Shown here piece after piece: positions 1 through 52,479 of a stretch of 64,000 bases of DNA. Below the pieces are notes generated by a model. That model made no database searches. It was not told where the DNA came from and saw only the letters and a program-made list of their open reading frames with translations. The first letter of the stretch is position 1. Each line of letters begins with the position of its first letter. A program made the translations under genes and the position numbers. This stretch comes from Cristatella mucedo (lineage: Eukaryota; Bryozoa; Phylactolaemata; Cristatellidae): contig WPIO01000040.1 of NCBI GenBank assembly GCA_009760855.2, positions 2,802,001 to 2,866,000 of the forward strand, in the 5' to 3' direction.

Positions 1-47
1 CCCCCCGTAGGACATTTCCCCCTATTTTGATGACTGTATAACTACAA

Positions 48-147
<100 letters not shown>

Positions 148-224
148 TTAACGCTCTCAAATGAAGTTAACGCTCTATTAAAATAAAATCAACTCAGTAT
201 AATTAGAGGAATAGATAAAAACCG

Positions 225-435
225 CCCTAAACCCTAAAACCCAAACCCTAAACACTAAACCCAAAAACCCTAAACCCTAAGCCCTAAAAACTCTAAACTC
301 TAAACCCTACATGCAAAAAACCCAAACCCTGAATTCCAAACCCTAAACACCAAACCCTAAAAATTCTAAACGCTAAATCCTTAACGCTATACCCAAAAAA
401 CCCTAAATTATAAACCCTAAAACCCAAAACCCTGA
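225..435. repeat. Degenerate CCCTAAA-type (telomere-like) array
   Basis: Repeated variants of ccctaaa/accctaaa, with interruptions such as aacactaaa and aaaactcta, run for about 210 bases. The core unit is the 7-base plant-type telomere motif rather than the usual animal TTAGGG (CCCTAA), although many copies are degenerate. This is an interstitial array or old satellite, not a clean telomere. Confidence 0.8.
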
Positions 436-439
436 ACCA

Positions 440-560
440 TATACTGGGGGAGAATGTTCTACCCCAGGAGGGAATGTCGGGGGGGGGGATGGCAGGGGGG
501 ATGACGGGGAATGTCGGGGGGGGGGGAATGTTGGGGGGGGGACTCCAGAAGGGAAATGTC
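440..560. repeat. G-rich tandem repeat
   Basis: Several imperfect copies of a unit like gggaatgtcgggggggg, with G runs of 8 or more. The G runs could form quadruplexes. No coding potential seen. Confidence 0.7.
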
Positions 561-689
561 TATACTCCGGTGAACTACACACGTTCAGACAATGCCGAGG
601 TCAATTAACATGGCTACATGATATTTACCTTGTGATATGAGTCTATGAGACCTCTGCTATGAGCTGATGCTCATGGCAGCTTGATGCAT

Positions 690-1133
690 ATCACGTGCTT
701 CCTCCTAACCTAACACTGAAGGCCATCATCTTAACCTGCCAGGCAATGATGTTTTCTCCTCCGGCATACAAGACAGAGAGAGCACTTGAAGCATTCCTAC
801 TCCGCACCTGCCAGACTCCATTGCTTGCGAATCATCAAGCACAGACAGACATGCTTCTTTCACATAGCACGCCTCCTGACATGACGACATTTAAAAAGAA
901 GCTTAAAACACACCTTTTTATTACATCATTTGGTGGTTTTTCTGGTGCGTCCTTTGTATGTCCGTACCTGCCCGTACCTGCTCGAGCCTTCTGCTTGCTG
1001 TGCCTGCTGCTTGCAGATGTTACCACCAAATATTTGGTAATGCTTTATATATAGCATCTGTAAAGTGCCTAGAGAGAGATTCGGTTCTCTGAGGGTGCTA
1101 CACAAATGCATTACTACTATTATTACTACTAAC
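690..1133 (+). mobile_element. LINE fragment (CR1/L2-like), 3' end
   Basis: The translation carries the C-terminal signature of this family (PDMTTFKKKLKTHLF). It is followed by the family 3' tail (aaagtgcctagagagagattcgg...ctctgagggtgct) and an (ATT/ACT)n end at about 1,110-1,133. It is 5' truncated and decayed. Confidence 0.8.
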
Positions 1134-1732
1134 ACTCTCTCAAATTGAATGACGATAACAACCAACTTACTAGCTATAGGCAAACCTAGTGTTACCCCTA
1201 TGTTGGAAAATCTATCCCTCAAAATGGGCTCGCATTTTGTCCCTCACTTTTAGGTTCCTTCATTCTATGGCTCCAGTCTATCTGTCAGATATACTACCCC
1301 ATCAGGCCAAGCATCGTACCACCCGCTTTTCGGAATCCAACAGCCTACAAATACCTCATACAAACCTTAAATCCTTTGGAGACCGTGCATTTAGTTCATA
1401 TGCTCCCAAAGCCTGGAACTCCCTCCCGACCTGCGTCAGAACATCCCCTGACCTGACCACATTTAAAAGGAGCCTAAAAACACACCTATTTAGGACAGCA
1501 TTTAGTGGGTCCATGTGATTCGTCTTTGATGTGCTTATGCGTGCTGACACTGTGCATGCTGCCACTAACCACATTTGCATGCTGACCCTGTGCATGTCAC
1601 CCCTAACCATATTATTCATTTCGTTTGTTTTTCAAGCATGATTTTACTTACCATTCAATTGCATTTCACTTTACAGCAAATGTAAAGCGCCTAGAGAGAG
1701 ATTAAGTTCTCTGAGGGTGCTTTATCAAGTGA

Positions 1733-1763
<31 letters not shown>
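1134..1763 (+). mobile_element. LINE fragment (CR1/L2-like) with 3' tail
   Basis: A second LINE copy directly follows the first. It encodes the segment after the reverse transcriptase core (SLTFRFLHSMAPVYLSDILP, then FGDRAFSSYAPKAWNSLPT), then the non-coding 3' region, the tail at about 1,680-1,725 and a run of ATT repeats. The reading frame is broken upstream. Confidence 0.85.
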
Positions 1764-1766
<3 letters not shown>

Positions 1767-1890
1767 CCACAGTAGTGTCCTGTCGCCACAAGCATTGACT
1801 TTCAGGAATTTGGTTCAAAGGTCAAGACACATCTGTTCCGCCTAGCTTTGATTATGACTATTTGATTATTGTGTTATTAATTATTACTAG
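1764..1890 (+). mobile_element. Short LINE remnant of a related family
   Basis: A short translated stretch resembling FGSKVKTHLFRLA matches the LINE C-terminal motif but diverges from the neighbouring copies. Nothing else is recognised up to the TG array. Confidence 0.45.
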
Positions 1891-2149
1891 CATTTAACTG
1901 CGATTCGCTCTGCTGAAACACGTGCATTGCTCACGGGTTGCAGCCTACGACAAAAGAATGAGAGATATTACATCAGCGGCAACCTTTAAATCCAAGCATT
2001 CAAACCCAGCTCCCAAAGCAATACCAGAGGGTCTGCCAAACTAGTGTACCAACTGTCTTAATGCTCAGCGAGTCGACCCAGCATACAATGAACCCGGCAT
2101 GTGCGTACACACATGGATGCATGCATACGTTAGCGTTTGCACAAGTCTG

Positions 2150-2444
<295 letters not shown>

Positions 2445-2569
2445 CACAAGCATTTGTACACTAGCGTGTGCATGTGTGTATTATAATATGGTAAGAATAA
2501 TAATAGATTTGTGTATGGCTGCACTTGTGCACGAGAAAACATGCGTTTGGGTTCTTAGTTCGGCTTGGG

Positions 2570-2640
2570 TGGCAAGCAGGATGAGCAAGCTGCCAGCTGC
2601 ATGCCATGCATTCAGCAAGCTGCCAGCTGCATGCTGAATG
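2570..2640. repeat. Direct duplication of a ~21-bp unit
   Basis: The unit agcaagctgccagctgcatg occurs twice, about 35 bases apart, immediately before the coiled-coil gene exon. Confidence 0.7.
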
Positions 2641-2655
2641 CATTCAGCCATTCAC

Positions 2656-17246
<14,591 letters not shown>

Positions 17247-17972
17247 GGCTAGCAGCGGTAGGTGGCGTCGTAGGGCCGACGTCGGTGCCTTTCGGGGAAA
17301 AGAATAAATATCATTAAGCCTTCGGCCGATCTCCGCTCGCAGCCGCGTACGCTCGGCCCAGCGTCGGGCGGGCGGGCGGGCGAGAGCGCGAGAAATCCGC
17401 AGCGAGAAATCCGCAGCGAGAAATCCTCGCCGCTCGGATGGCGGAAGTGGATGTCCCGTAACCAGACACGCCTCGGCGGCGCAGGCGCACATTCGAATTT
17501 CCCCGCAGGTACGCCATTCGCTCGGCACCCGGCGAGCGGCGACGACGGCGGCGGCATTGCAACATTTAGCTAATTTAACATTCGAAAATATTTTATTCAA
17601 ACGTAAAATAACACCGCAGCCGTCGCACTCTGAGCAAGTAACGGCAATCACGACGGCTTCGCGGTCGACCGCCACTTCCGCTTTCTAGAAGGTACCGCAC
17701 GTTGCGTACCGCCGGCCTGCGCGTCGCCTTGCGTGAGAAGCTTTCGTTCAGCCGCCGCGCGCCCGGTCAGCCGCGCGCTCGGTCAGCCGCGACTGCGGGC
17801 TCACGCGAAGCGCATCGCATTTCGTCGGTCGCGGTCGGTCGGGCTGTGAGGCAGACGGCGTGCGGCTCTGAGTGGCGCAGGCGACCTGCTTCCGGCGTTC
17901 GCCGCCGCCGCCGCCCGTCGTCGTGCTAGCCGCCGCCCGTCGTCGCGTACACGAGTCCGCGGTTGTAGGAGA
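17247..17972. promoter_or_regulatory. CpG-rich bidirectional promoter region
   Basis: 726 bases between the start codons of two divergent genes. It is dense in CG dinucleotides and contains a triple repeat of a 12-base unit (gagaaatccgca, about 17,388-17,426), repeated ggtcagccgcg (about 17,765-17,800), and an AT-rich island at 17,560-17,610. No TATA box stands out for either gene. A shared CpG-island promoter is inferred from the layout. Confidence 0.6.
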
Positions 17973-18091
17973 ATGTCGGGCCTGCCAAAGGAAAAACTGC
18001 AGCTGCTGCAAGAGTTCGTCCAGCTGTGCAAGCATCAGCCGGACGTGCTGTACAGCCCCGAGCTGGTCTTCTACAAGCACTGGCTCGAGAG
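17973..18091 (+). CDS. ST13: ST13 exon 1
   Basis: ATG at 17,973, donor CTCGAGAG|GTGAGA, two bases over. Encodes the dimerisation helix region ([20 protein letters not shown] to FYKHWLE), matching the Hip N-terminus in length and pattern (…VL…W.E). Confidence 0.93.
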
Positions 18092-21000
18092 GTGAGAGCT
18101 ACTCCGCGCGAGTGCGCCGCGTAGCGATAGCCAAGTCCGGTGCGGCGCTCGCGAACGAGCTAGAGAGCGAGATGTCTCGCCATCTTGTGCAGCCGACGCC
18201 GTCGCAGCTGCTTGAGGTCGTGCCGCCTACTCGTTTTTTCAGCCTGGGCGCCAGGATTCCAGTTCCGGAGCCCAAGGCAGAGGTATGGGCAGCTGCCGCT
18301 ACTCTCGCTCGCAGGCCGCGGCCGCCCCTGGCGGGAAGGATCCGGGCCGCTTTGCCTGCCAGTTACGTATCTCGCCGGGCGGGCATCGCTGGCACTGCAT
18401 TATGCAATGTTTCAGGTCCTATCTGAGTGAGATCGTGCTGATCATCCGAGGAACCTCTGAAATATGGGGCACCTTAGGGTTCTGTGCTCGGCCAACCCCC
18501 CCCCCCCTTTTTCTCAAGGTTGTATACTCCCCGACGTGATGCCGATGTGATTGCCAAGCACGATCAGGGCTTTCACTTCTGTGCAGATGACACTCGGTTG
18601 TACCTTTTCTATGATCCCTCCCAGCCCTCCAGTACGTGTCGAATTCTCTTACCTTCCTTGTTACATGTGTTGATGACATCTGCATATGTATGGCAGCAAA
18701 CTTTTCTTACATTGAATGAGGATAAAGCTCACTTACTTCTTATGAGCAAACCAAGTGTGATTCAGATATTGGAAAGGCTAACGTTCAAAATCGGCTCTGC
18801 CAGCATATCTCCTGATGAATCTGCACGAAATCTAGGTGTCATGTTTTAAGTGACCTTCCATTGGACGACCACATCAGCTCCACAGTCAAGTCTGCCTACA
18901 TCAGCTACACAACACCGCTAAAATTCGGGCTTGTTTATACAGGGATACCGCATCTAAATTGGTCCATGCGTTTGTGACATCCCGTCTTGACTTCTGTGAC
19001 TCACTGCTTGCTGGTCTACCGGTCTGTGCAATGTGGCACTTACAGCTGGTGCAAAACTGCAACTAATACATCTATTTATAGATAGAGCATGCTTTCGGCT
19101 ATGACCACAGTGCCCACAGCAGCTCATTCGCAGTTAACATCGTCGTTTGGCACAGAGCCAGCTCACTGCCCTCCCATCCTGCTATGGGCACTGCAGAAAG
19201 TGCGCTGGCTCTATGGCTCTACTACATATTAGCTGAACTCGGCAGCTAAACTATGCAGCTTATCACAGTTGCCACGTCTCATCACTTCTCACCGACCTGC
19301 ACTGGCTCCCAGTCAAGCAAAGCATCGACCTAGGTTTTGTCACTCACTTTTAGGTCCCTTCATTCTTTGGCTCCTGCCTACCTATCGAATCTACTCCCCC
19401 CCCCCAGGCTAAGCATAGTACCACCCGCTTTCGGAATTCGACTGTTTACCTATACCTCGCACAAACCTCAAATCTTTGGAGACCGTGCCATTAGTTTGTG
19501 TGCTCCCAAAGCCTGTAACTCAATACCGCCTTGCGTCACATCTTCTGACTTGTCCACTTTTAAAAAGGAACTAAAAACGCCTATATTTATCACGGCATTT
19601 AGTTGGTCCCCTGCGATTCGTCCTTCGTGTGCCTATGCATGATGACACTGTGCTTGCTGCCACTAACCTCACATTTGCATGCTGACCCTGTGCATGTCAC
19701 CCCTAACCATGCTGCTGTTGTTGTTTATCGGGCATGATACCACTAACCATTCGATCGTGTTTCCTTTGCAGCAAATGTAAAGTGCCTATCGACCATTATG
19801 ACCTATGACCTATCATAATCTATGACCTATCATAATGACCTATCATATTCGATCATTTCGATCGTGCTTGCAGCAAATGTGTAAAGCGCCTAGAAAGCGA
19901 TTTGAGTTCTCTGATGGCTCATGTAACAAATGCATTACTATTACTATTACTATTAGGAGCACGGATGCTGTGGCGGCAGCGGAGACAAAGCGGGAAGCTC
20001 CCACAGGGCCGGAAGCTCCCACAAGGCAGAGGAGCCAGCGCACGTCGAGGAGATGGAGTCGGAGGAGGAGAGCCCCGAGAGCGACTTGGACGTCGATGAG
20101 GAGAGCAAGATGGAGCCTGAGAAGGAGGCGCTGCCCGCGCTGCCGCCCTACAGCGAGGGCCTCGAGGTGAGCCCCCCCATCCCCCCTGCAGCAGAGGCTG
20201 CTGCCGCCATCACGATCTGTGCTGCTGCTGCCGCCGTCTCCGCCTCCCCCATTACCGCATTAGCCTGCGTGCTCGTTCACCGACTCGCCGCCTCCGCCAT
20301 TGTTGTTGCAGGTATCGGACGAAATGAGTGACAAGTGCGACGAGCGCAAGGTCGAGGCCATGGAGGCGGCCAACGACGGTCGCGTCGAGGACGCCGTGCG
20401 ACTGTACGGCGAGGCCATCGGCTTCAACCCGACGATGCCCGTCTTGTATGCCAAGAGGGCCCAGTGAGTCAGCCTGCCGCCCGCGGCGGTCCGAGTTCCC
20501 TCTTCGCCTGCTGCAGCCGACCGCTGCTTTGCAACCCGTTTTGCGGTCAAGCGACTGCTGCCGGCACTGTTGCAGTGCTTGCTGCTGCGTTGCTTTCCGT
20601 AGCTGGACAAGTCGCTCGTCGCTTCGCCGAAACTAGTGTCTTTCTGCGTTGTGTTGCTGCGAGGCGACGGACAGCAGATGCAGTCTTGCACGTTTATCGC
20701 TCGGCGTGTCGCGTGCTCGTCACGTGACGTGTCGTCTCGTCACGTGCTCGTCGTCTCTGCAGGCTCTTCCTCCGACTGCAGCGACCCAGCGCAGCCATAC
20801 AGGACGCCGACCGGGCGCTGCTGATCAATCCCGACTCGGCGCCGGCTCTGAAGCAGCGCGGCCGCGCTCGCCGCCTGCTCGGCCTGTGGGAGGAGGCGTT
20901 CAACGACCTGACGCTGGCGCAGAAGATCGACTACGACGACGGAACCCAGGAGGCCATCAAGCAACTGCAGCCCAAGGTGCGGCGGCACGTGGTCCTCCCC

Positions 21001-21776
21001 ATCCCCCTCCCTCGTGACCTCGGCGCGTCACCCTGTCTCGTGTCTTGCTCGCTCGTCGCCGCCGCCGCCGAGGTCACCTGCATACCCGCCTGCTCTCCCA
21101 TCCCGCACTTGTTAGCCGCCGCCGTTTGGAGCCGCCCAATGTGCATTTCGCCGTCGCACTCGCAGATCAAGAAGATCCAGGAGCACAAGCTCAAGCACGA
21201 GCGGAAGCGCGCCGACCGCGATGAGAAGGAGCGCCTCGAGCGACTGCGCAGGGCGCGCGAGGCGCAGGAGAAAGCGCGCGAGGCGCAGGAGAGGCGTCAG
21301 CAGCAGCAAAGGTCTCGCGCCGGCGGCTTCCCCGGAGCCGGAGGCATGCCCGGAGGAGGAGGAGGCGGCGGCATGCCGTTCGGCTTGGAGCAGCTGTTTA
21401 GCGACCCGGAGCTGCTCACCATGATGCAGGACCCCGAGGTGGCGGCCGCTTTCAAGGACATCACCCAGAACCCGGCCAACATCATGAAGCACCAGTCGAA
21501 CCCCAAGGTGGCCAAACTGCTCGAGAAGCTCGGCGCCAAGTTCGGCCCGCCGCCGCCGGGCAGCGGAGACGACGACGTCGACGATGATTCCGAGTCCCCG
21601 CCGCCGCATGGCGGGCCATTCTCGTCCGGAGGCGGTGGCGGCCCGGGCGCCTACTCGACGGCCGACGTAAGGAAATCGTCGTGGCGCCGGCGGCTACGAG
21701 CCGGTGCCCGCTGCTGCTGCTGCTGCGGTCGCCCATTTCTAATCGTCGGCTCCTTTTCCGTTTGCAGGTTGATTAA
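17973..21776 (+). CDS. ST13: Hsc70-interacting protein (Hip), complete gene
   Basis: Seven exons: 17,973-18,091; 18,243-18,282; 19,957-20,166; 20,312-20,463; 20,763-20,976; 21,166-21,666; 21,768-21,776. They join in frame to 1,245 bases, 414 residues plus stop (vertebrate Hip is about 370). Order of parts: N-terminal dimerisation segment ([25 protein letters not shown]), acidic linker ([18 protein letters not shown]), TPR repeats (residues about 130-240), charged helix ([20 protein letters not shown]), a short Gly-Met-Pro segment, and a C-terminal STI1/DP domain ([20 protein letters not shown], then [20 protein letters not shown]). Hip is a cytosolic co-chaperone that binds the Hsc70 ATPase domain through its TPRs and slows ADP release. 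The extra length comes from the linker and an acidic, Gly-rich C-terminal extension. Intron 2 is filled by a LINE. Confidence 0.96.
18243..18282 (+). CDS. ST13: ST13 exon 2
   Basis: Acceptor tcgttttttcag, donor GCAGAG|GTATGG; 40 bases. Encodes [13 protein letters not shown], equivalent to the segment after the tryptophan in other Hip proteins. Phase matches exon 1. Confidence 0.9.
18530..19956 (+). mobile_element. LINE (CR1/L2-like) filling ST13 intron 2
   Basis: Contains a decayed reverse transcriptase core ([20 protein letters not shown], a variant of the YADD box), downstream pieces ([39 protein letters not shown]), the non-coding 3' region and the tail (aaagcgcctagaaagcgatttgagttctctgatgg), ending in (ATTACT)n at 19,936-19,956. 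Frames are broken. About 19,065-19,240 does not match the other LINE copies and looks like a separate insertion. Confidence 0.88.
19957..20166 (+). CDS. ST13: ST13 exon 3
   Basis: 210 bases, phase 0 at both ends, donor CTCGAG|GTGAGC. Encodes the acidic linker. Its first bases follow the LINE's terminal ACTATTAG, the acceptor placement that keeps phase with exon 2 with the longest open start. An alternative in-phase acceptor is CACAAG|GCAGAG about 65 bases further in. A direct duplication gives [12 protein letters not shown]. Confidence 0.8.
20312..20463 (+). CDS. ST13: ST13 exon 4
   Basis: Acceptor ttgttgttgcag, donor GCCCA|GTGAGT. Encodes [20 protein letters not shown], then [20 protein letters not shown] and MPVLYAKRA: the first TPR with its typical small and large residue spacing. 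Confidence 0.95.
20763..20976 (+). CDS. ST13: ST13 exon 5
   Basis: Acceptor gtctctgcag, donor CCCAAG|GTGCGG. Encodes TPR 2-3: [51 protein letters not shown]. Confidence 0.95.
21166..21666 (+). CDS. ST13: ST13 exon 6
   Basis: Acceptor cactcgcag, donor GCCGAC|GTAAGG; 167 codons. Charged helix, Gly/Met/Pro stretch ([13 protein letters not shown]), STI1/DP domain, then an acidic and Gly-rich tail ([13 protein letters not shown]). Confidence 0.95.
21768..21776 (+). CDS. ST13: ST13 exon 7 (Val-Asp-stop)
   Basis: Acceptor ttttccgtttgcag, then GTT GAT TAA. It supplies only the last two residues. If intron 6 were retained, the frame would stay open for about 80 more codons with unrelated sequence, so the spliced end is preferred. 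Confidence 0.85.
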
Positions 21777-22010
21777 GATGGCGGGCGGTCGAAAAAGAGA
21801 GCTCGCAACGCGCGGCGGCAGCGCTTGGTTTCTTCCGTCGGCAGTGGCGCGCCGAGCCGAGCGGTCAGCAGCTTTGATGCTCGCCGCCGACGCGAGCTGT
21901 GTGCGCGCGTTCCGAAAGCACTGGCCGATGACGGCCAGCGATGTTCTGCTACGGAACTACGGCAGAAGATTATCGTTCGACCGTTGATACGGCGTTTTAG
22001 CAGTCGTGTT

Positions 22011-22031
22011 TTTATTTTGGAATTAATTAAA
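22011..22031. terminator. Overlapping convergent poly(A) signals
   Basis: On the minus strand AATAAA lies at 22,016-22,011, about 160 bases past the POSH stop. On the plus strand ATTAAA lies at 22,026-22,031, about 250 bases past the ST13 stop. The two transcripts therefore probably end within a few bases of each other or overlap. Confidence 0.55.
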
Positions 22032-22177
22032 AAAATATATATATATATATCAGAACGACGTGGTGTTTTCACGATGCAAAATACAGAAACGCCGTGTGCG
22101 AGGTGGCGTCGCCCGGGCAGCGCCTCGTCAGGCAGTGAGTGTGCTGCCACCGGCTGTGGGTCATCTCCGAGTCGTTG

Positions 22178-48908
<26,731 letters not shown>

Positions 48909-49900
48909 GGCCGCGCGTCTTCGGCTTCCGGCTTCCTCTAGCTTTCGAAGCGACGCCGACCGACGAGGCTCGGACAGCCGAGCAGGCGACGACGGCGAGG
49001 GAGCTAGATGCGGCCGGCGCCGAAGGCGCAGCCGAGCGGAACGCTCGGGCTCACGCTGGCCGCGAACCTGAAAGCGGACGACGCCGCCCGACGCTAGAGA
49101 TCGAGCCGGCGCGGCGGCAAACGCGCGAGCGCCGCGCTCGGCGCCAGCCGCTCTGCGGCGGCGGCGGCCCCGGCAGGCAGGCCCCGGCGGTACGGGGCTA
49201 GCGCACCGCGAAGACGCGACCACGTGCCCACGCGGGCTCGCGCGAAAGAGGCGGAATCCAAACGCGGCGGCGGCGGCGCCCGCGCGGCCGACGGTTGCGT
49301 TCGCCGACGGAATATCATTACGGGAAAAGTGAGCGCTCGCTGATTCGCCGTGCAGAGGGCCTGCCGCGGCCTCGCTCGCGCGGCGCTCTCCTCTACGCCG
49401 CCGCTGCCGCCGCCGTTAGCTGCGCGTTCTCCGAGAGCGCGCAGCTCAGCGAATCGCAACGGACAGCGAGCGGCGAGCGGCGGCCGCCGCCGCTCGCAGG
49501 CTCGAGCGGCGGCCGCCGCGGCGGACGCCGTGGCGGCGGGACGAAGGCGCGGGCGCCGCGGCGGCGGCGGACTTACCCCGCTGCCCGAGTCGTCGCTGGC
49601 ATCGCGCGTCCAGTGGCAGCGCAACGCACTCGGCGGTCATGCGGTGCGTTGCGGGCACGAGAGAGCGCCGACTAATCCGAGAGCTGGAAAGCCATGTCTA
49701 TTTACTACGCTACGCAACCGCCGCAGCCGCCGCCGCCGCCGAATAGAGGAAGTTCAAGGATGCGGCTGCGCCAGGGCGCGCGAATCGTGGCTAAGTAAGG
49801 GGGCGGGCCGTTTGACCTCGGCTGGCGGCGGAGGGGCGGCGCCTAACGGCCCGCAGCCAATCGGCGTCGGAGCGTCGCTCGTGCTCTGCAGTAGTAGCAA
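48909..49900 (-). promoter_or_regulatory. CpG island at POSH 5' end
   Basis: About 1 kb of very high CG-dinucleotide density (cgccgccgc, ggcggcgg runs) directly upstream of the POSH start codon. Long open frames in several readings reflect GC content. Taken as 5' UTR plus promoter; the transcription start cannot be placed. Confidence 0.6.
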
Positions 49901-50084
49901 ACTTTAGCGGAAGCTTCCTTGTTCCGCGAGCCATAGTGCCAGCACTCTAGTATGACGTCAGTGTCAGCGCTCTAATATAACGTCAGCCCTCTAGCTAGCA
50001 CTCTAGCACGCTAGTATTCAAGGTAGCGTCGCAAAAGTCGGCCCCTGTCGCGAGTACGTAGGAAAAAGTCAGCTGTCGCATATA

Positions 50085-50208
50085 TCTTTGGTCTTGCGGT
50101 TAAGGTGCACGCCTCGACCAAGGCTGACTGAGGTCGTGGGCTCGAGCCCCGAGGCATATGTGAAGCGTCTGAATAGAGATTAAGTTCTCTTGGGGCGCTA
50201 TGTAAATG

Positions 50209-50215
<7 letters not shown>
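50085..50215 (+). mobile_element. SINE-B
   Basis: cggttaaggtgcacgcctcgacc...gaggtcgtgggctcgagccccgagg, catatgtgaagcgtctga, atagagattaagttctcttgggg. Followed by a pure AT array. Confidence 0.87.

Positions 50216-50274
<59 letters not shown>
50212..50274. repeat. (AT)n microsatellite
   Basis: Pure AT growing out of the SINE-B tail attata. Confidence 0.96.
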
Positions 50275-50277
<3 letters not shown>

Positions 50278-50381
50278 ATACGTCGGCTGCTTCCAGGCGA
50301 GAGGACTGCTAGTGGGACCAATAAATAGTCTGACATGGTTAGTCGTAAGATCGAAGGAAGACCATCATCTCTCCCTACTCA

Positions 50382-50419
<38 letters not shown>

Positions 50420-50433
50420 CCTCACTCTCTCCT

Positions 50434-50471
<38 letters not shown>

Positions 50472-50874
50472 CCCCTTTCTTGTTACCAATGCGCTGAAGC
50501 GGCACCTCGATTAAAGTCCTCAGCCACAAGCACACAGTGCCGCATAACGCTGCATAACGTCCTCGTAGACGATGACAGCTGGTGGAGCTAGCGCACTTCG
50601 TAGCACGAGTAGGCGAAGCAGTTAGGCACCGATGAGGGAGCAGATGAGCGGCCAATTAAGAGTCATACTGTGCCTTAGTAATAATTAAAAAAAAAGCAGC
50701 AGCTGATAGAAAGTATAGCAAGAAAACGCTTCGCGTGTGTGTACTGGCGGATAAATGATAAATATGTACATATAAATACATTAAAATAAATAAAAATAAT
50801 ACAATACAAGTAAATGTAAATAAATAATAAATATAAAGTAAGGTACTGTTAGTCCGCCGGACCAACCGTAGCTC

Positions 50875-50950
50875 GCACAGCAAATGTAAAGAGATTGAGT
50901 TCTCTGGCTGTGCTTTACCAAATGTATTATTGTTTTTATTATTATTATTG
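50875..50950 (+). mobile_element. LINE 3' tail
   Basis: cagcaaatgtaaagagattgagttctctgg...gctttaccaaatg then ATT repeats. The tail alone, with an internal deletion. Confidence 0.7.
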
Positions 50951-51223
50951 ACTGCAGCCGTCTTGAAATACGGCTACGTGCACCTCGGTCGACCCTAGCA
51001 GCGACAGTCTCGTTTCCTGCTCGCTTCCCGCTGCTGCGAACTGCTCGCCGGTCGGGACAACATTGGCCTCGCACCTCGCTCGGCGCCTCAATCTCGTTTC
51101 GTAGCGCTACGGGTAGTCATCAACGGCGGTCGCTCTTCGCGGAACGTCGCCGGCTGCGACGACGAACGATACGGCGGCAGATTCTCACCGCGCCCCTTTT
51201 TTTCTCGCTTTGCTCCTCTCCAC

Positions 51224-51398
<175 letters not shown>

Positions 51399-51764
51399 AC
51401 GTGTCCTTCCTTCCCATTCCATCCTCCTATTCATCGGCTATGCGACAACTCGCGTAGCCTCGTACGCAGCCTCGTGACCTCGCTTAAACTCGCGTAATCT
51501 CGCGTAACCTCATGCGGTTCGGTTCATTGGCGAGATCGCGACGCGTGGTGGACCTGCGACGCGGCTGCGGACGGCGCGTTGCTACGAGCGCCGCCGCCTC
51601 CAGCGACCGCCCTGCCGAATGGCGCGTCGTTGGCGCTGCCAATCGCCCGGCTATGGATGAGAGCTCTCGTCAGGCCGACGAAAACGGTGCGAGCGCCAGC
51701 GGAAGTCGAATCGAAGAGCCTGAATCGATTCGCGACGCTATAGCCACTAGACTTCGGCTCTGTA

Positions 51765-51833
51765 CAGGAGTCGGGGTGCTCGCCCGCTCGCCCTTTGGCG
51801 ACCGAGGTCGTGGGCTCGAGCCGAGCGACGCAC
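51765..51833 (+). mobile_element. Partial SINE-B head
   Basis: ggagtcggggtgctcgccc...gaccgaggtcgtgggctcgagccgag: head only, tail missing. Confidence 0.6.
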
Positions 51834-51952
51834 ACGATGCGGAAGCTGCAGCGTGTCAGGGGCAAGGTCGAGGACGTGTCGAGGGCGTGTCGAGGACGTG
51901 TCGAGGGCAAATTCTGGAAGTCTGGCCCCGGTGCCGAGGCCAAGCTGAAGCT

Positions 51953-51984
<32 letters not shown>

Positions 51985-52479
51985 GTTTTCTAGGCCGCGC
52001 AGCCGCGCTACCGCGGGTTTTCAGAGCGCGAAAGTCGGCGAGCCGCAGGCAGCAAAGGTGAAGGTCTTTTAGCCGCCGCCACCTTTGTGACCGCCGATCA
52101 GTAGCCCAGGCCGCAGTCAGCGCGAAGTGCCACGACGATATGATGCTTAAAGGAAAAGGCTGGTCGTACGGCGCTCTGCGAAAACTTAATCATCTCCGCC
52201 CAGCGTTACTTAAAAGTCGCTGCAAGTGAAGCAAAGCCAAAGGGCAAAGGGCAAAAGAGTCAAAGGGCAAAGAAAAGGGCAAAGGGCAAAGAGTCGAGTT
52301 GTTGCATCGAGCAAACGTAAGCAGTCGTCCTGCAATCAGTCATGCAGCAAATGCAGCAAACGCCCAAGCAGCAAATGCAAAGATGCAAAGACTCGGGCAA
52401 AACCGGAAGACAGTCAGACCTACATGGCGATCCGATCATGCGTCGAGTCCGTCAGGCGCGCGCGGAGCGCGGCGATTTC

